A stretch of 64,000 nucleotides of DNA from Candidatus Methylacidiphilum fumarolicum (GTDB lineage: Bacteria > Verrucomicrobiota > Verrucomicrobiia > Methylacidiphilales > Methylacidiphilaceae), in contig NZ_OX458932.1 of NCBI RefSeq assembly GCF_949774925.1, positions 992,001 to 1,056,000 on the forward strand, written 5' to 3'. The translations under genes and the position numbers were made by a program. Below, in pieces: positions 1 through 9,756 of the stretch (its first letter is position 1; each line of letters opens with the position of its first letter). The notes under the pieces are model-generated. The model had not been told where the DNA came from and did no database searches. It saw only the letters and a list, made by a program, of their open reading frames with translations.

Positions 1-626
1 CCCAGATTATAGTTTTAATAACCGGAGCTTTTACAGGTGCTGTTTTTGCAGCCCAAGTGCAGTTTCATTTTGGAAAACTTGGGATGAGTTCAGCTACGGG
101 CCCAGTCGTAACTTTAGCCATGTTAAGGGAATTGGGGCCTGTCCTCTGTGCTCTAATGGTGTCGGGCCGGGTAGGTTCTGCAATGGCTGCAGAAATTTCA
201 ACAATGAGAGTGACCGAACAGATTGACGCCTTGAGGGCTCTGGGAGTATACGTGACCCAATATCTGGTTGTGCCGCGTTTTTTGGGCCTGGTTGTTTCTA
301 TGCCGTTGCTTGTGGCTATTACTTCTGGGATAGGTATCCTCTGTGGCTATTTGGTCTCTGTGCCATTGCTGGGAGTGGAGCCTGCTTATTATTGGGAAAA
401 TACAATCAGATTTACATCGCTCGATGATGTATGGATGGGAGAATTAAAAGGGATGTTTTTTGGGGGGCTGATTGTATTGATTAGCTGCTATCGGGGACTT
501 AATTGTCAATTAAGTGCTGAAGGAGTAGGGATTGCTGCGACGCAGGCAATGGTATATTCTTCGATATCCATTCTTATTTCTAACTTTTTCTTTAGTTTTC
601 TTATGAATATCCTGTTTGCAGGATAA
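1..626 (+). CDS. mlaE: MlaE-type ABC transporter permease (5' end cut by window edge)
   Basis: Inner-membrane permease of the Mla phospholipid transport system, which moves lipids between inner and outer membranes. The reading frame is open from base 3 of the window, so the gene starts upstream; about 207 residues are visible. The sequence shows the family core GPVVTLAMLRELGPVLCAL followed by SGRVGSAMAAE and the conserved MRVTEQIDALRALGV stretch, then hydrophobic membrane segments to the C-terminus (ending in ...SNFFFSFLMNILFAG). It is followed after about 200 bases by the ATPase mlaF and then mlaD, the usual order for this transporter. An internal ATG at 57 exists, but the preceding frame encodes the conserved TGAFTGAVFAAQVQ, so it is not the start. 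Very likely functional; only the 5' part is missing from view. Confidence 0.93.
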   Translation, partial: QIIVLITGAFTGAVFAAQVQFHFGKLGMSSATGPVVTLAMLRELGPVLCALMVSGRVGSAMAAEISTMRVTEQIDALRALGVYVTQYLVVPRFLGLVVSMPLLVAITSGIGILCGYLVSVPLLGVEPAYYWENTIRFTSLDDVWMGELKGMFFGGLIVLISCYRGLNCQLSAEGVGIAATQAMVYSSISILISNFFFSFLMNILFAG

Positions 627-825
627 AGAAGAGATAGATAAAGATAGACAAATGAGAAATGCTTATAAAAATGGGTATTTGTAAGAAAATAAAAATCTGT
701 GAGCTCTATGAGCTGTTGGTTGTGTCTGATAACTGATAAATGATGGAGAAGGATAGAGAAACAAGGAAAGAGAGCAGGGAAAAGAACTTATTTGTTCTTG
801 AATCGCACAAAAGGGTAGCAGAAAG

Positions 826-1572
826 ATGCTGAAGGTAGTCAATATCAAAAAAACTTTCAATGGAACTGTTGTTTTAGATGGAGTCAATTTTGAAATCCTT
901 GAAGGAGACCGGTTCATGATTATTGGAAGGAGCGGAGGGGGTAAAAGTGTCCTTTTACGCATTATTCTTGGCTTAATAAAGCCAGATTCTGGGGAAGTTT
1001 GGTATAAGGGTCAAAATATTGTAATGCTTTCAGAAAGAAAACTTGCTCCCTTACGGAGAGATATGGGAATGGTTTTTCAGAATGGTGCCCTATTTGATTT
1101 TATGACCGTTGAAGAAAATGTTGCTTTTGCCTTGCGGGAAAAGGGAGGAATGAGTGAAAAAGAGATTAAGAAAGAAGTGAGTGAACTTTTAGAAAGGCTA
1201 TTGTTAAAAGGTCAGGAAAAGAAGATGCCGTCTGAACTTAGTGGAGGAATGCGAAAAAGAGTAGCCGTGGCTCGTGCAGTTATAGCGAAACCGAAGATCA
1301 TATTTTTCGATGAACCAACTGCTGGACTTGATCCTATAGCCTCTTCGGAACTTAACGCTCTTATTTGTTCTTTAAATAAAGAATTTAATGTGACTACTGT
1401 TATAGTTACCCACGATATGGAGGCGGTTCGGCAACTGGGAATCACTGTAGCCATGCTCTATAATGGTAAAATTTACAGGATAGGGACTCCCCAAGAGTTT
1501 GAGACTTCAATGGATCCTGTGATTCGTAATTTTGTACATGGGATTATAGAATCCGAAGCGAGGTGTAATTGA
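826..1572 (+). CDS. mlaF: MlaF-type ABC transporter ATP-binding protein
   Basis: Cytoplasmic ATPase that powers the MlaEFD lipid transporter. Its 248 residues contain a Walker A loop (GRSGGGKS, about residues 34-41), a Q-loop (GMVFQNGALFD), the ABC signature LSGGMRKRVAVARA, Walker B IIFFDEPTAGLDP, and the switch histidine in VIVTHDME. The signature with MRKRV is typical of the Mla/Ttg2A branch rather than of general importers. It starts 199 bases after mlaE and ends one base before mlaD, so the two downstream genes are tightly coupled. The 627-825 gap holds no gene that I can recognise. Confidence 0.95.
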   Translation: MLKVVNIKKTFNGTVVLDGVNFEILEGDRFMIIGRSGGGKSVLLRIILGLIKPDSGEVWYKGQNIVMLSERKLAPLRRDMGMVFQNGALFDFMTVEENVAFALREKGGMSEKEIKKEVSELLERLLLKGQEKKMPSELSGGMRKRVAVARAVIAKPKIIFFDEPTAGLDPIASSELNALICSLNKEFNVTTVIVTHDMEAVRQLGITVAMLYNGKIYRIGTPQEFETSMDPVIRNFVHGIIESEARCN

Positions 1573-1573
1573 A

Positions 1574-2389
1574 ATGGAACCAAAAAATTTAGAACTGAAG
1601 GTGGGTTTATTTCTTTTGATAGGGCTGGCGATTTTAGGGGCATTGATCATTTATTTCGGCCGGTATGGGGAAAAATTTCGTCCTTCTTATCAAGTTACTG
1701 TCGAGTTTCCTAATGCTTATGGATTGATTAAGGGTGCTCCTGTTTATTTTGCGGGTGCTCCAGTTGGTAGAGTGATCAGTACCCCGCGGCAAATTAGGGA
1801 GGGGAGGGCGGTGGAGGTGGATATAAAAATTAACGCTGATGCTAAAATCCGTAAGGATGCTTTGTTCCAAATTGTAGATGTAGGGATGTTAGGGGATAAA
1901 GCTATTGCGATTACTCCTAAAGGAGTAACGGCTCCTTTTTTGCGGAATGGGGATAAGGTTCGGGGAACTAGAGCTTCAACCCTGAGTGATGTGACCAGTC
2001 AGATTACCCCTTTAATAAATTCGGCAACCCAATTACTTGAAGGGGCGGGAACCATTGTCAACAGGATCAATCAGAATGTATTGACAGAGGAAACTGCATC
2101 TGATCTTCGAGCTACTATAAAGGAGTTGCGGTTGGTTTTGAGTCGAACTGATCAACTACTTGCAGACGCTCAGTATGGTAAGGGACCACTCGCAAAGATT
2201 CTTAACGACCCTGAAATTTCAGAAAATCTGTCCGCTTTCGTTTTCAATCTCCGGAAAAAAGGCATTCTTTTTTATTCGGATGTTGCTGCCAAAGAAGAAG
2301 CTAAAGAAGAATCGGCGCAAGCCCGAGAAGGGACAAAAACCAAAGGCCCGGTTCTAAAGGCAAAAATGGGAAAAAGCAATGTCAAATAG
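1574..2389 (+). CDS. mlaD: MlaD-type MCE-domain protein
   Basis: Periplasmic lipid-binding subunit anchored in the inner membrane; MCE domains form hexameric rings that hold the lipid in transit. The 271 residues begin with one membrane helix (GLFLLIGLAILGALIIYFG, about residues 11-29), followed by the MCE domain (YQVTVEFPNAYGLIKGAPV...GRV..I, about residues 39-120). A helical region with Asn/Gln-rich segments follows (QLLEGAGTIVNRINQNVL), and the C-terminal 40 residues are a low-complexity Lys/Glu tail. It directly follows mlaF and is 5 bases before ispD. No lipobox is seen. Assignment to the Mla rather than another MCE system rests on the adjacent permease and ATPase. Confidence 0.92.
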   Translation: MEPKNLELKVGLFLLIGLAILGALIIYFGRYGEKFRPSYQVTVEFPNAYGLIKGAPVYFAGAPVGRVISTPRQIREGRAVEVDIKINADAKIRKDALFQIVDVGMLGDKAIAITPKGVTAPFLRNGDKVRGTRASTLSDVTSQITPLINSATQLLEGAGTIVNRINQNVLTEETASDLRATIKELRLVLSRTDQLLADAQYGKGPLAKILNDPEISENLSAFVFNLRKKGILFYSDVAAKEEAKEESAQAREGTKTKGPVLKAKMGKSNVK

Positions 2390-2394
2390 ACACG

Positions 2395-3090
2395 ATGAAT
2401 GCTTTTATAGGAACTATTCTTGTTGCGGCAGGACAAAGCAAGCGGATGGGTTTTGACAAGATATTCAAACCGTTTGCTAATGGACTATGTCCTTTAGAAA
2501 TCTGTTTGCATAGAATTCTGAACTCTCCTTTAGTGGGACAAATTGTAGTGGTTGTATCGAAAGAAAATTTCGAAAGGGCGATGGAAAAAATTTCAACCCT
2601 TTGTCATGATAAAGATATAAAAATTGCAGAAGGGGGCAAAGAAAGGCAGGATTCGGTCTATCAGGGATTATTGGCTTTGGATCCGCTGTGGGAATATGTA
2701 ATGGTTCATGACTCGGCTAGACCTTTTATTAAAGAAGAACTTATTTCAGTAGTCTTTCAGGCAGCAAGAGAAGTGGGAGCAGCTGTTTGCGGAAAGCCTT
2801 GTTCGGATACTCTAAAAGAAGTGGATATGGATGGAAAAATCCTTAAGACCCTGGACAGAAGCAAAATATGGACGGTGCAGACGCCTCAGATTTTTAAAAG
2901 GTCTTTATTGGAAAAGGCCTATATGGCATTACAAAACCAAGGGGATATAGTAACCGATGATGCCTCCGCGGTTGAGCGGATTGGAGGAACTGTAAAAGTC
3001 GTTTTCTATAAAGGAAATAACATGAAGATGACATTGCAAGAGGATTGGGATATAGCAAATCTCCTTTTGCAAAAGGAGAAATTCAACTAA
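2395..3090 (+). CDS. ispD: 2-C-methyl-D-erythritol 4-phosphate cytidylyltransferase
   Basis: Third step of the MEP isoprenoid pathway: couples CTP and MEP to CDP-methylerythritol. The 231-residue length fits the family. The nucleotide-binding N-terminus is present (ILVAAGQSKRMGFDKIFKPF, with the conserved AAG-x-x-x-RMG pattern), as are GGKERQDSVYQGL, the VMVHDSARPF motif, and the C-terminal VQTPQIFKRSLL and TDDASAVERIGG motifs. It starts 5 bases after mlaD and is probably cotranscribed with the mla genes. It converges with rpmG, which lies 29 bases downstream on the other strand. Confidence 0.95.
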   Translation: MNAFIGTILVAAGQSKRMGFDKIFKPFANGLCPLEICLHRILNSPLVGQIVVVVSKENFERAMEKISTLCHDKDIKIAEGGKERQDSVYQGLLALDPLWEYVMVHDSARPFIKEELISVVFQAAREVGAAVCGKPCSDTLKEVDMDGKILKTLDRSKIWTVQTPQIFKRSLLEKAYMALQNQGDIVTDDASAVERIGGTVKVVFYKGNNMKMTLQEDWDIANLLLQKEKFN

Positions 3091-3119
3091 CCCATGAGTC
3101 TATTGTTGTATGGCTTTTT

Positions 3120-3287
3120 TTATTTAATTTCTCGATGTAGGGTGTGACGTCTAAGAAAAGGATTATATTTTCTGAGTTCAATTTTGCCTTGTTGTAACTT
3201 TTTGTTCTTTGTTCCATAGTACCGAGAAGCAGGTTTGCCTTCGGCCTTCGCTTCCGTGCATTCAAGGATGATCTGTTCTCTAGGCAT
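3120..3287 (-). CDS. rpmG: 50S ribosomal protein bL33, cysteine-poor form
   Basis: Small large-subunit ribosomal protein, 55 residues, read on the minus strand from ATG at 3287 to TAA at 3120. The start [14 protein letters not shown] and the end [17 protein letters not shown] are the two conserved halves of bL33. The zinc-ribbon cysteines are mostly gone: the first pair is reduced to C10 (ECTEAK in place of ECTECK) and the second pair is replaced (YNPFLRRH in place of YCPFCRKH). This is the zinc-independent C-minus type. In many bacteria rpmG sits next to secE; here it is alone, about 13 kb from secE, convergent with ispD and divergent from the CHAD gene. It is too short for a 60-codon ORF filter. 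Confidence 0.92.
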   Translation of the reverse strand: MPREQIILECTEAKAEGKPASRYYGTKNKKLQQGKIELRKYNPFLRRHTLHREIK

Positions 3288-3400
3288 GCTTTAAACTTTA
3301 TTTCTTAAAAAAAGATTGTCAATGGAAAGAATAAAAGAGAATAAATTGGCCCTTTTTTTTCTTTTTAAACTGATAGATATTTTTTAACGGATCTTTTCTT

Positions 3401-4294
3401 ATGGAAAAGCTAACTAGAAGAATAAGCAAGCAGCAGGAAAGCCTCAATCTATGGGATACTGCCTCCAAGGACCTTTTGAAATGGAAAAATCCAGAAAGCT
3501 TCGCTGAGCAGATCCATGATCTGAGAGTCTTAGGCAAAAAATTGCGTGCCCTTTATTATTTTTTTAAGCCAATACTTGATTGCCGTCTTTTAGAAAAAGA
3601 AAAGCATCGAGTCAAGATGGCTATGTCAAGCTTAGGTTCTATAAGAGATTCGCATGTGTCGATAGATATTCTTAGAAAAATTAAGAAAGATTATCCTCAA
3701 TTGATAATTCCCAACAAAATTGATCGTTTTTTGGAAGAACAATCGTTGGAATGGAACCAAAGCCAATCCTTTTCTAATGGAGATAAGATGGATGCTTCTA
3801 AGAAGCTTGTTTCGGTTATGGAAGTGCTTTTAGAAGCCAAAGAAAAGCTGCTTAGTCAATTATCTAAACGGGCAATCGAAAAAAAAATAATCTTAGAAAG
3901 GTTAACAAAAGGCTTTAAGGCTGTAAAAAAAACAATGGAAAAAGCTATAGAAGAAGAATCGGCTGATTCATTTCATCGTTGGAGGCTCAAAACAAAGAGA
4001 TTTTACTATCTTCTTGATCTTTGCATGCGGCAAAACAATTCTAAAGGGCTAAGCAAAGTCCTAAAAAAATTTAAACAGATCGAACAACTACTTGGTCAAG
4101 CACATGACTTTCATGTGCTGGCCTCTTTTCTTACGCAATTGAAACCTCCTAAAGAAGGACAGAACAAATCATTCAAAAACTTTGTTTTGCTACTGGATAC
4201 TCTTGAAAAGGAAAAGGAAAAAAAAGCGTTATCAGTGGCTAAAAAAGTTGTAACGGCTGATTTTGAAAAAAACATTCAACATATTTTTAATTAA
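3401..4294 (+). CDS. CHAD-domain protein
   Basis: CHAD domains are histidine- and arginine/lysine-rich helical domains that bind polyphosphate; in several bacteria CHAD proteins attach to polyphosphate granules. The 297-residue protein carries the two expected half-repeats: HDLRVLGKKLRALYYFFKP at about residues 39-57 and HRWRLKTKRFYYLLDL at about residues 192-207. Further basic helices and another His-rich stretch (GQAHDFHVLASFL) lie near residue 240. No CYTH (triphosphatase) domain is fused to it. No signal peptide is visible, so it is probably cytoplasmic. Its last 8 bases overlap the 3' end of the convergent namZ-like gene. A PPK2 polyphosphate kinase lies 3 kb downstream. The precise role is inference. 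Confidence 0.85.
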   Translation: MEKLTRRISKQQESLNLWDTASKDLLKWKNPESFAEQIHDLRVLGKKLRALYYFFKPILDCRLLEKEKHRVKMAMSSLGSIRDSHVSIDILRKIKKDYPQLIIPNKIDRFLEEQSLEWNQSQSFSNGDKMDASKKLVSVMEVLLEAKEKLLSQLSKRAIEKKIILERLTKGFKAVKKTMEKAIEEESADSFHRWRLKTKRFYYLLDLCMRQNNSKGLSKVLKKFKQIEQLLGQAHDFHVLASFLTQLKPPKEGQNKSFKNFVLLLDTLEKEKEKKALSVAKKVVTADFEKNIQHIFN

Positions 4295-5606
4295 AAGATT
4301 CAGAGTCCTCAGTCCTTTTGACCTTCTGTGCCTTTTTGATGGGAATTTTGTTCTCTAGGATTATTTCCTTACTTGGATAGAGCAAATAACTGTTTCTGGC
4401 TAATAAAAAAGCGTTTAGGTCATAAGCCCATTTTCGTGCAATGGATTGAAGGGACTTGTAGGTATTGAGCTCTGTCAGAATAAGAGGACTGCCATAGACT
4501 TTGAAAAAAAGATTTTTATGGGCAACAGAAGATCTTTGGAAAGGACTTGGATGGGCCATGTTGTTGATTCGAGACGCAAGAAAGACAGCAAGAGCAGTGA
4601 GATTTGCAGGAGTTTTAGGGTCGATCTGCAATTCTAATCCAATAAGTCCATTAATAGATCTAGGAACAGCAAGGACTCCAGGAAGATTCAATCCGTTTAT
4701 TTCTCTTGCCAACCGATAGCCATCCAGTCCTTTAGCTGCTATCAACCTAAAGGCTTCTGTTGTGCCTGTTCCAAGCTCAAGTCCTGATAGACTACCAACA
4801 AGACCTGTGACGACATAGTAAACAGGGGTGTCTTCTCTTGGTATATTGGGTGAGGTAGGGATCCATCGTAAGCCGGTATCTTGCCATACCATGGATCGAT
4901 TCCATCCTTTCATGGGAATTACATAAAGTCTACAGGGATGCGAGATGAACCCCCTGCCATTAGCCATCTGGGCTATTTCTCCCACAGTCATTCCATGAAC
5001 ATAAGGTACTGGAATAAAACTGACGAATGATTTCCAGCTGGGATTAACCAGTGGCCCCTCCACACGTAGTCCACCAAGGGGATTAGGCCTATCCAGTACG
5101 TAAAAAGGAATGCCGGCTTCGCCACAAGCCTCCATCGCTGCCACCATAGTGCTTACGAAAGTATAGCTTCTACAGCCAATGTCCTGAACATCGAAAACTA
5201 AACAATCAAGATTTTTTAGCATTGCTTGAGTTGGTTTTTTTGTTTCTCCATAGAGGGAAAAAACCTTTAAGCCCGTCAGTCTATCTCGATGAGAGGGTAC
5301 TTCATCTCCGGCTTTGATTTTTCCTTCAATGCCATGCTCTGGGGCAAAAAGGCTGACGAGTTTGACTCCAGGTGCCTTTTGGAGTATCAGTCTAGTAGGC
5401 ACTCCATGGGAATCTACACCACTTTGATTAGTAATAAGTCCTACTCTTTTCCCTTTTAAGGAGGCGAAATTTTCTTCCCTTAGAACATCAATCCCAAGAA
5501 GAACAGCTGCATTGAGACAGGAGATGAAGTTGTGAATTGAAACAAAAAAAATGAAAAGAAATGGACCCAACAGGGATCTTTTCATTTTATTGTAATTCTT
5601 AAGCAT
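4287..5606 (-). CDS. NamZ-like exo-beta-N-acetylmuramidase (DUF1343 family), secreted
   Basis: The family includes NamZ, which releases N-acetylmuramic acid from the non-reducing end of peptidoglycan fragments. The 439 residues begin with a basic, hydrophobic export signal (KRSLLGPFLFIFFVSIHNFI). Family motifs follow in order: GKRVGLITNQSGVDSHG, SLFAPEHGIEGKIKAGD, FDVQDIGCRSYTFVSTM, FYVLDRPNPLGGLRVEGP, VPYVHGMTVGEIAQMANG and TSPNIPREDT. A second in-frame ATG eight codons in (MKRSLLG) is an equally plausible start. It likely acts in cell-wall turnover in the periplasm. The 3' end overlaps the CHAD gene tail-to-tail by 8 bases. The C-terminal 20 residues are Lys-rich and not typical of the family. 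Confidence 0.88.
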   Translation of the reverse strand: MLKNYNKMKRSLLGPFLFIFFVSIHNFISCLNAAVLLGIDVLREENFASLKGKRVGLITNQSGVDSHGVPTRLILQKAPGVKLVSLFAPEHGIEGKIKAGDEVPSHRDRLTGLKVFSLYGETKKPTQAMLKNLDCLVFDVQDIGCRSYTFVSTMVAAMEACGEAGIPFYVLDRPNPLGGLRVEGPLVNPSWKSFVSFIPVPYVHGMTVGEIAQMANGRGFISHPCRLYVIPMKGWNRSMVWQDTGLRWIPTSPNIPREDTPVYYVVTGLVGSLSGLELGTGTTEAFRLIAAKGLDGYRLAREINGLNLPGVLAVPRSINGLIGLELQIDPKTPANLTALAVFLASRINNMAHPSPFQRSSVAHKNLFFKVYGSPLILTELNTYKSLQSIARKWAYDLNAFLLARNSYLLYPSKEIILENKIPIKKAQKVKRTEDSESFN

Positions 5607-5735
5607 GCGAGCAAGGTAAGCAAGACAATATTTTTGCTTGTAGGAGTTGGTAATTAAGCTTGATATTATCTATTCTTCAGTATACAATCAAAAACCTAAG
5701 CATAGTCCTCTGGGTGTGAAGCCATACCCCCCAAA

Positions 5736-7454
5736 ATGAATCATTTAAAAAATTCTTTCTATCGCACTATTGCTTATTTTTCAATGGAAATCGCTGTTGA
5801 TGAGCGCATTCCCACTTATAGTGGGGGACTTGGTGTTTTGGCTGGAGACACATTAAGTGCCGCTGCTTCGGTCGGCTTTTCCATGGTTGGAGTTAGTCTG
5901 CTTTATCGCAAAGGGTATTTCTTTCAAAAGATAGATGAGCAGGGAGTTCAAAGAGAAGAACCTGTAGAATGGGCTGTTGATGATTTTCTTGTAGAACAGC
6001 AACCTCGAGTAACAATTCAACTGGAAAATAGAGTGGTGACGGTTCGATGTTGGCTCTATGAAATTGAGCAGAATGAGCATAAAGTTCCCGTTTATTTTTT
6101 GGATACCGATCTTCCAGAAAACGATCCTTATGATAGAAGTCTTAGTGGTTTTTTATATGGTGGAGATGATCGCTATAGATTGTGTCAAGAGGCTGTTTTA
6201 GGGATTGGAGGCGTACGGATGCTTCGGGCTTTAGGCTATAAGAAAATAGACAGATTTCACATGAATGAAGGCCATTCGAGCCTCTTGACTCTTGAGTTGC
6301 TTAGAGAAATATCTGAAACAAAGCATGAGCCTATTTCTTGGGAGGATATCGAAGCGGTTCGAGCCCTTTGTGTTTTCACAACGCATACACCGGTGGCTTC
6401 CGGTCATGATAAGTTCCCTCTTTCTCTTGTAAAAGAGGTTTTACCTTTCTTCCCTTTTTATTATGGGGAGCTCAGGGATATTTTCTGTTGTGGGGACTTC
6501 TTAAACATGACTTATCTAGCTTTAAATCTTAGTCATTATATTAACGGCGTTGCTAAAAGACATTCGGAAGTTTCTCGAATGCTCTTCTCTCATTATGAAA
6601 TAGATGCCATCACTAATGGGGTCCATGTCCCCTCTTGGGTCAGTCAGCCAATTCAGGAACTTTTTGATAAACATATTCCTCACTGGAGAGAGGATATTTT
6701 CAGTATTCGTTATGCTATTGCTATTCCTTTAAAGCAAATTTGGGAAGCCCATTTGATTAACAAGAGGCATTTGTTGGACTTTGTGAATAGACAGAAAAAC
6801 ATTGGTATGGAGATTGATAATTTTACAATTGGTTTTGCCCGAAGAATGACCGCATACAAAAGACCGGAGCTTATTTTTTCGAATCTTGATCGGCTAAAGT
6901 CTATTGCAAAAGCAATAGGACCGCTGCAATTAGTCTTTGCAGGCAAGGCGCATCCTAAAGACGAAGAGGGTAAAAAAATTATCCAAAGAATACATGCTAT
7001 CCATTCTTCTCTGAGTCCTGAAGTAAAACTTGTTTTTTTAGAAAATTATGATTTGGCTTTAGCTAAAAGGATTGTGGCTGGAGTCGATCTCTGGTTAAAC
7101 AATCCGCTACCGCCATTGGAAGCTTCTGGAACGAGTGGGATGAAAGCGGCTATCAACGGTGTTCCCTCTTTGAGCGTTCTGGATGGATGGTGGATAGAGG
7201 GTTGCATTGAGGGGATGACTGGATGGTCTATTGGGATGGATCATTTTCAAAAAAAAGAAGGAATAGAAGATGACCATAGCAACGATCGGGATGCTAATGC
7301 TCTCTATGACAAACTGGAAAAAGTAGTTATGCCCCTCTTTTATAAGAATAAGGATGCCTATTCATTAATCATGCGTTCCTGCATCGCCATTAACGGTTCT
7401 TTTTTTAATGCACAACGGATGCTCATGCAGTATGTAATAAAAGCCTATTATTGA
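5736..7454 (+). CDS. glgP: Alpha-glucan (glycogen) phosphorylase, short form
   Basis: Releases glucose 1-phosphate from glycogen or maltodextrins using a pyridoxal-phosphate cofactor (GT35 family). At 572 residues it belongs to the short branch of alpha-glucan phosphorylases, not the roughly 800-residue glycogen phosphorylases. The N-terminus has [20 protein letters not shown] and [12 protein letters not shown]. The middle has [11 protein letters not shown] and [11 protein letters not shown], then the NGVHVPSW motif. The cofactor region is [19 protein letters not shown] with the probable PLP lysine at about residue 470. The stop is 7 bases before ppk2, so the two are probably one operon, joining carbon-reserve breakdown with polyphosphate metabolism. 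Confidence 0.93.
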   Translation: MNHLKNSFYRTIAYFSMEIAVDERIPTYSGGLGVLAGDTLSAAASVGFSMVGVSLLYRKGYFFQKIDEQGVQREEPVEWAVDDFLVEQQPRVTIQLENRVVTVRCWLYEIEQNEHKVPVYFLDTDLPENDPYDRSLSGFLYGGDDRYRLCQEAVLGIGGVRMLRALGYKKIDRFHMNEGHSSLLTLELLREISETKHEPISWEDIEAVRALCVFTTHTPVASGHDKFPLSLVKEVLPFFPFYYGELRDIFCCGDFLNMTYLALNLSHYINGVAKRHSEVSRMLFSHYEIDAITNGVHVPSWVSQPIQELFDKHIPHWREDIFSIRYAIAIPLKQIWEAHLINKRHLLDFVNRQKNIGMEIDNFTIGFARRMTAYKRPELIFSNLDRLKSIAKAIGPLQLVFAGKAHPKDEEGKKIIQRIHAIHSSLSPEVKLVFLENYDLALAKRIVAGVDLWLNNPLPPLEASGTSGMKAAINGVPSLSVLDGWWIEGCIEGMTGWSIGMDHFQKKEGIEDDHSNDRDANALYDKLEKVVMPLFYKNKDAYSLIMRSCIAINGSFFNAQRMLMQYVIKAYY

Positions 7455-7461
7455 AATTCTG

Positions 7462-8313
7462 ATGAATACGGCTGCTTATCTAATTAAAGAAGGGCAAAAG
7501 GTCTTTTTAGCGGATTTTGATCCTGCCGATACAGGGCATTTTAAGAGTAAAGAAGAGGCTTTAACAAAGCTGGGTGCAGATATAGAAAAAATGATCAGTT
7601 TACAGGATAGATTTTATGCCCGGAATACCTATTCTTTACTGATTATTCTACAAGGAATGGATTGTGCGGGGAAGGATAGTCTGATTAAACATGTTTTGTC
7701 TGGATTAAATCCGCAGGGTGTTGAGGTTTATAGTTTTAAAAAACCCACAGTTGAGGAATTAGAACATGACTTTTTGTGGCGATGTTGGAAAAGATTACCG
7801 GCCAAAGGTCACATTGGAATTTTCAATAGATCTTATTATGAAGAACTTCTGGTGACCAGGGTCCATCCAGAACTTCTCGAAAAAGAAAGGCTTCCTCAAC
7901 AGACTTTTGATGAAAAATTCTGGGAAAAAAGATTTTCAGCCATCAACCACTTTGAACAGTTTCTTGTAGAAAACGGACTCTTGATTATCAAGTTTTTTCT
8001 TCATTTGTCAAAAAAAGAGCAGGATAAGCGATTGGCGGAAAGAATCGAAAGGGATGATAAGCAGTGGAAAATATCTTTTTCGGACCTGATGGAAAGAAAA
8101 AAATGGCATGAGTATATTTCTGCCTATGAAAAGCTGCTTGTTGAGACTTCTACCAAACACTGTCCTTGGTACATTATACCAGCAGATCATAAGTGGTACA
8201 GCCAACTGCTGGCTGCTAGCATAATCGTAGAAAAAATGGAAGCCTTACAATTGGATTATCCCAAATTAAATGAAGAGGAAAAAGAAAAGTTAAAAGCTCT
8301 ATTTTATGACTAA
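7462..8313 (+). CDS. ppk2: Polyphosphate kinase 2 family protein
   Basis: PPK2 enzymes transfer phosphate between polyphosphate and nucleotides, usually making NDP or NTP from polyphosphate. This is a single-domain version of 283 residues. Visible motifs are the Walker A-like GMDCAGKDSLIKHVL (about residues 65-79), the F-x-K-P-T stretch FKKPTVEELEHDFLWR, the Walker B region GIFNRSYYEELLVTRVHP, and the lid ERIERDDKQWKISFSDL followed by ERKKWHEYISAYEKLL. Substrate class (AMP, ADP or GDP) cannot be decided by eye. It follows glgP by 7 bases; fumC begins 38 bases later and may be separately transcribed. Confidence 0.92.
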   Translation: MNTAAYLIKEGQKVFLADFDPADTGHFKSKEEALTKLGADIEKMISLQDRFYARNTYSLLIILQGMDCAGKDSLIKHVLSGLNPQGVEVYSFKKPTVEELEHDFLWRCWKRLPAKGHIGIFNRSYYEELLVTRVHPELLEKERLPQQTFDEKFWEKRFSAINHFEQFLVENGLLIIKFFLHLSKKEQDKRLAERIERDDKQWKISFSDLMERKKWHEYISAYEKLLVETSTKHCPWYIIPADHKWYSQLLAASIIVEKMEALQLDYPKLNEEEKEKLKALFYD

Positions 8314-8350
8314 GCTTTTGCGATTGTAAAAAGTAATAAAAAGGAAATTT

Positions 8351-9742
8351 ATGGTAAAATACCGAAAAGAAACAGATTCTCTTGGAACTATTGATGTTCC
8401 TTCAGATAAATATTATGGAGCACAGACGGCTAGATCCTTGATTCATTTTTCAATTGGTCAAGAAAAAATGCCCATTGAGGTGATTAGAGCCTTGGCATTG
8501 ATCAAGAAAGCTGCTGCATTAACCAATGCCGAATTGAAGTTGCTTTCCGAAGAGAAAAAAAAATGGATTCTGAAAGCTTGTGATGAAATTTATCAAGGTC
8601 AGCTGGATGATCATTTTCCACTTCACGTGTGGCAAACTGGCAGTGGCACTCAAACAAATATGAATTGCAATGAAGTCATTGCCAATCGAGCAAACGAATT
8701 GGCAGGGTTTCCTCTTGGATCTAAAAGTCCTGTACACCCTAATGACGATGTGAACCGCTGCCAGTCTTCTAATGATGTTTTCCCATCGGCTATGCATATT
8801 GCTGCAGCCTTATCAATTCACAATTTTCTTTTGCCTGAAGTTTCTAAGCTAAGGGATGCTATAGAATCGAAATCAAAGGAATTTTTTCACATTATAAAAA
8901 TTGGTCGTACCCATCTGATGGATGCGACTCCGATTTCCGTTGGACAAGAATTCAGTGGTTATGTTTTTCAGATTGATATGGGTATTTCTCATATAAGATC
9001 TAGCTTAGAGAAAGTCTATGGATTGGCTATTGGCGGCACGGCTGTAGGCACCGGTATCAATGCGCATCCGCTTTTTGGAGAAGAGGTAGCAAAAAAAATA
9101 GCCCAATGGACGAATCTTCCCTTTTTTTCGGTTCAAAATAAGTTTGCCTATCTGGCTGGTCACGAACCACTTCTAGCATTAAGTTCGGCTCTTAAAGGAC
9201 TTGCTGCCTCTCTGTTTAAAATTGCTTCTGATATTCGTCTAATGGGATCTGGTCCACGATGTGGTCTTGCGGAATTAATCCTTCCTGAAAACGAACCTGG
9301 CTCTTCTATTATGCCTGGCAAGGTGAATCCCACGCAAGCAGAGGCGCTCTCCATGGTTTGCATTGAGGTCATGGGTAATGATACAGCCGTAGCCATAGCG
9401 GGAAGCCAGGGGAATTTTGAATTGAATGTTTTTAAGCCTCTTATTATATGGAATGTCCTTCGGTCTATCCGTCTTTTAGCTGATGCATGTAAGAACTTTA
9501 GACGATTTTGTATCGAGGGTTTGCAAGTCAATGTGAAGAAGTTGAAGGAATATGTTGATAATTCGTTGATGCTTATCACAGTGTTGACGCCTAAAATTGG
9601 ATATGATTTGGCTGCAAAAATCGTCAAAAAAGCATATCAGGAAAACTGCTCTTTGAAAACAGCAGCTATTGCATTGGGAATATTGACTGCAGAGGAATAT
9701 GACCGGTATGTGCAGCCTGAAAAAATGATCGGAATTGAATAA
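8351..9742 (+). CDS. fumC: Fumarate hydratase, class II
   Basis: Interconverts fumarate and malate in the TCA cycle; class II enzymes are iron-independent homotetramers. The 463 residues match the family length. The start [20 protein letters not shown], the substrate-site motif [17 protein letters not shown], the B-site region [17 protein letters not shown], the catalytic [11 protein letters not shown] and the superfamily signature [13 protein letters not shown] are all intact. An AAGGA Shine-Dalgarno (AAAAAGGAAATTT) precedes the ATG. It is followed 14 bases later by rfaE2. Confidence 0.96.
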   Translation: MVKYRKETDSLGTIDVPSDKYYGAQTARSLIHFSIGQEKMPIEVIRALALIKKAAALTNAELKLLSEEKKKWILKACDEIYQGQLDDHFPLHVWQTGSGTQTNMNCNEVIANRANELAGFPLGSKSPVHPNDDVNRCQSSNDVFPSAMHIAAALSIHNFLLPEVSKLRDAIESKSKEFFHIIKIGRTHLMDATPISVGQEFSGYVFQIDMGISHIRSSLEKVYGLAIGGTAVGTGINAHPLFGEEVAKKIAQWTNLPFFSVQNKFAYLAGHEPLLALSSALKGLAASLFKIASDIRLMGSGPRCGLAELILPENEPGSSIMPGKVNPTQAEALSMVCIEVMGNDTAVAIAGSQGNFELNVFKPLIIWNVLRSIRLLADACKNFRRFCIEGLQVNVKKLKEYVDNSLMLITVLTPKIGYDLAAKIVKKAYQENCSLKTAAIALGILTAEEYDRYVQPEKMIGIE

Positions 9743-9756
9743 TTTAAAACACAATC

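Noticed and set aside
3083-3265. 60-codon open frame on the minus strand 3' of ispD
   Set aside because: It runs in the wrong frame across rpmG; the true product is the 55-residue bL33 in a different frame, which has clear family motifs.
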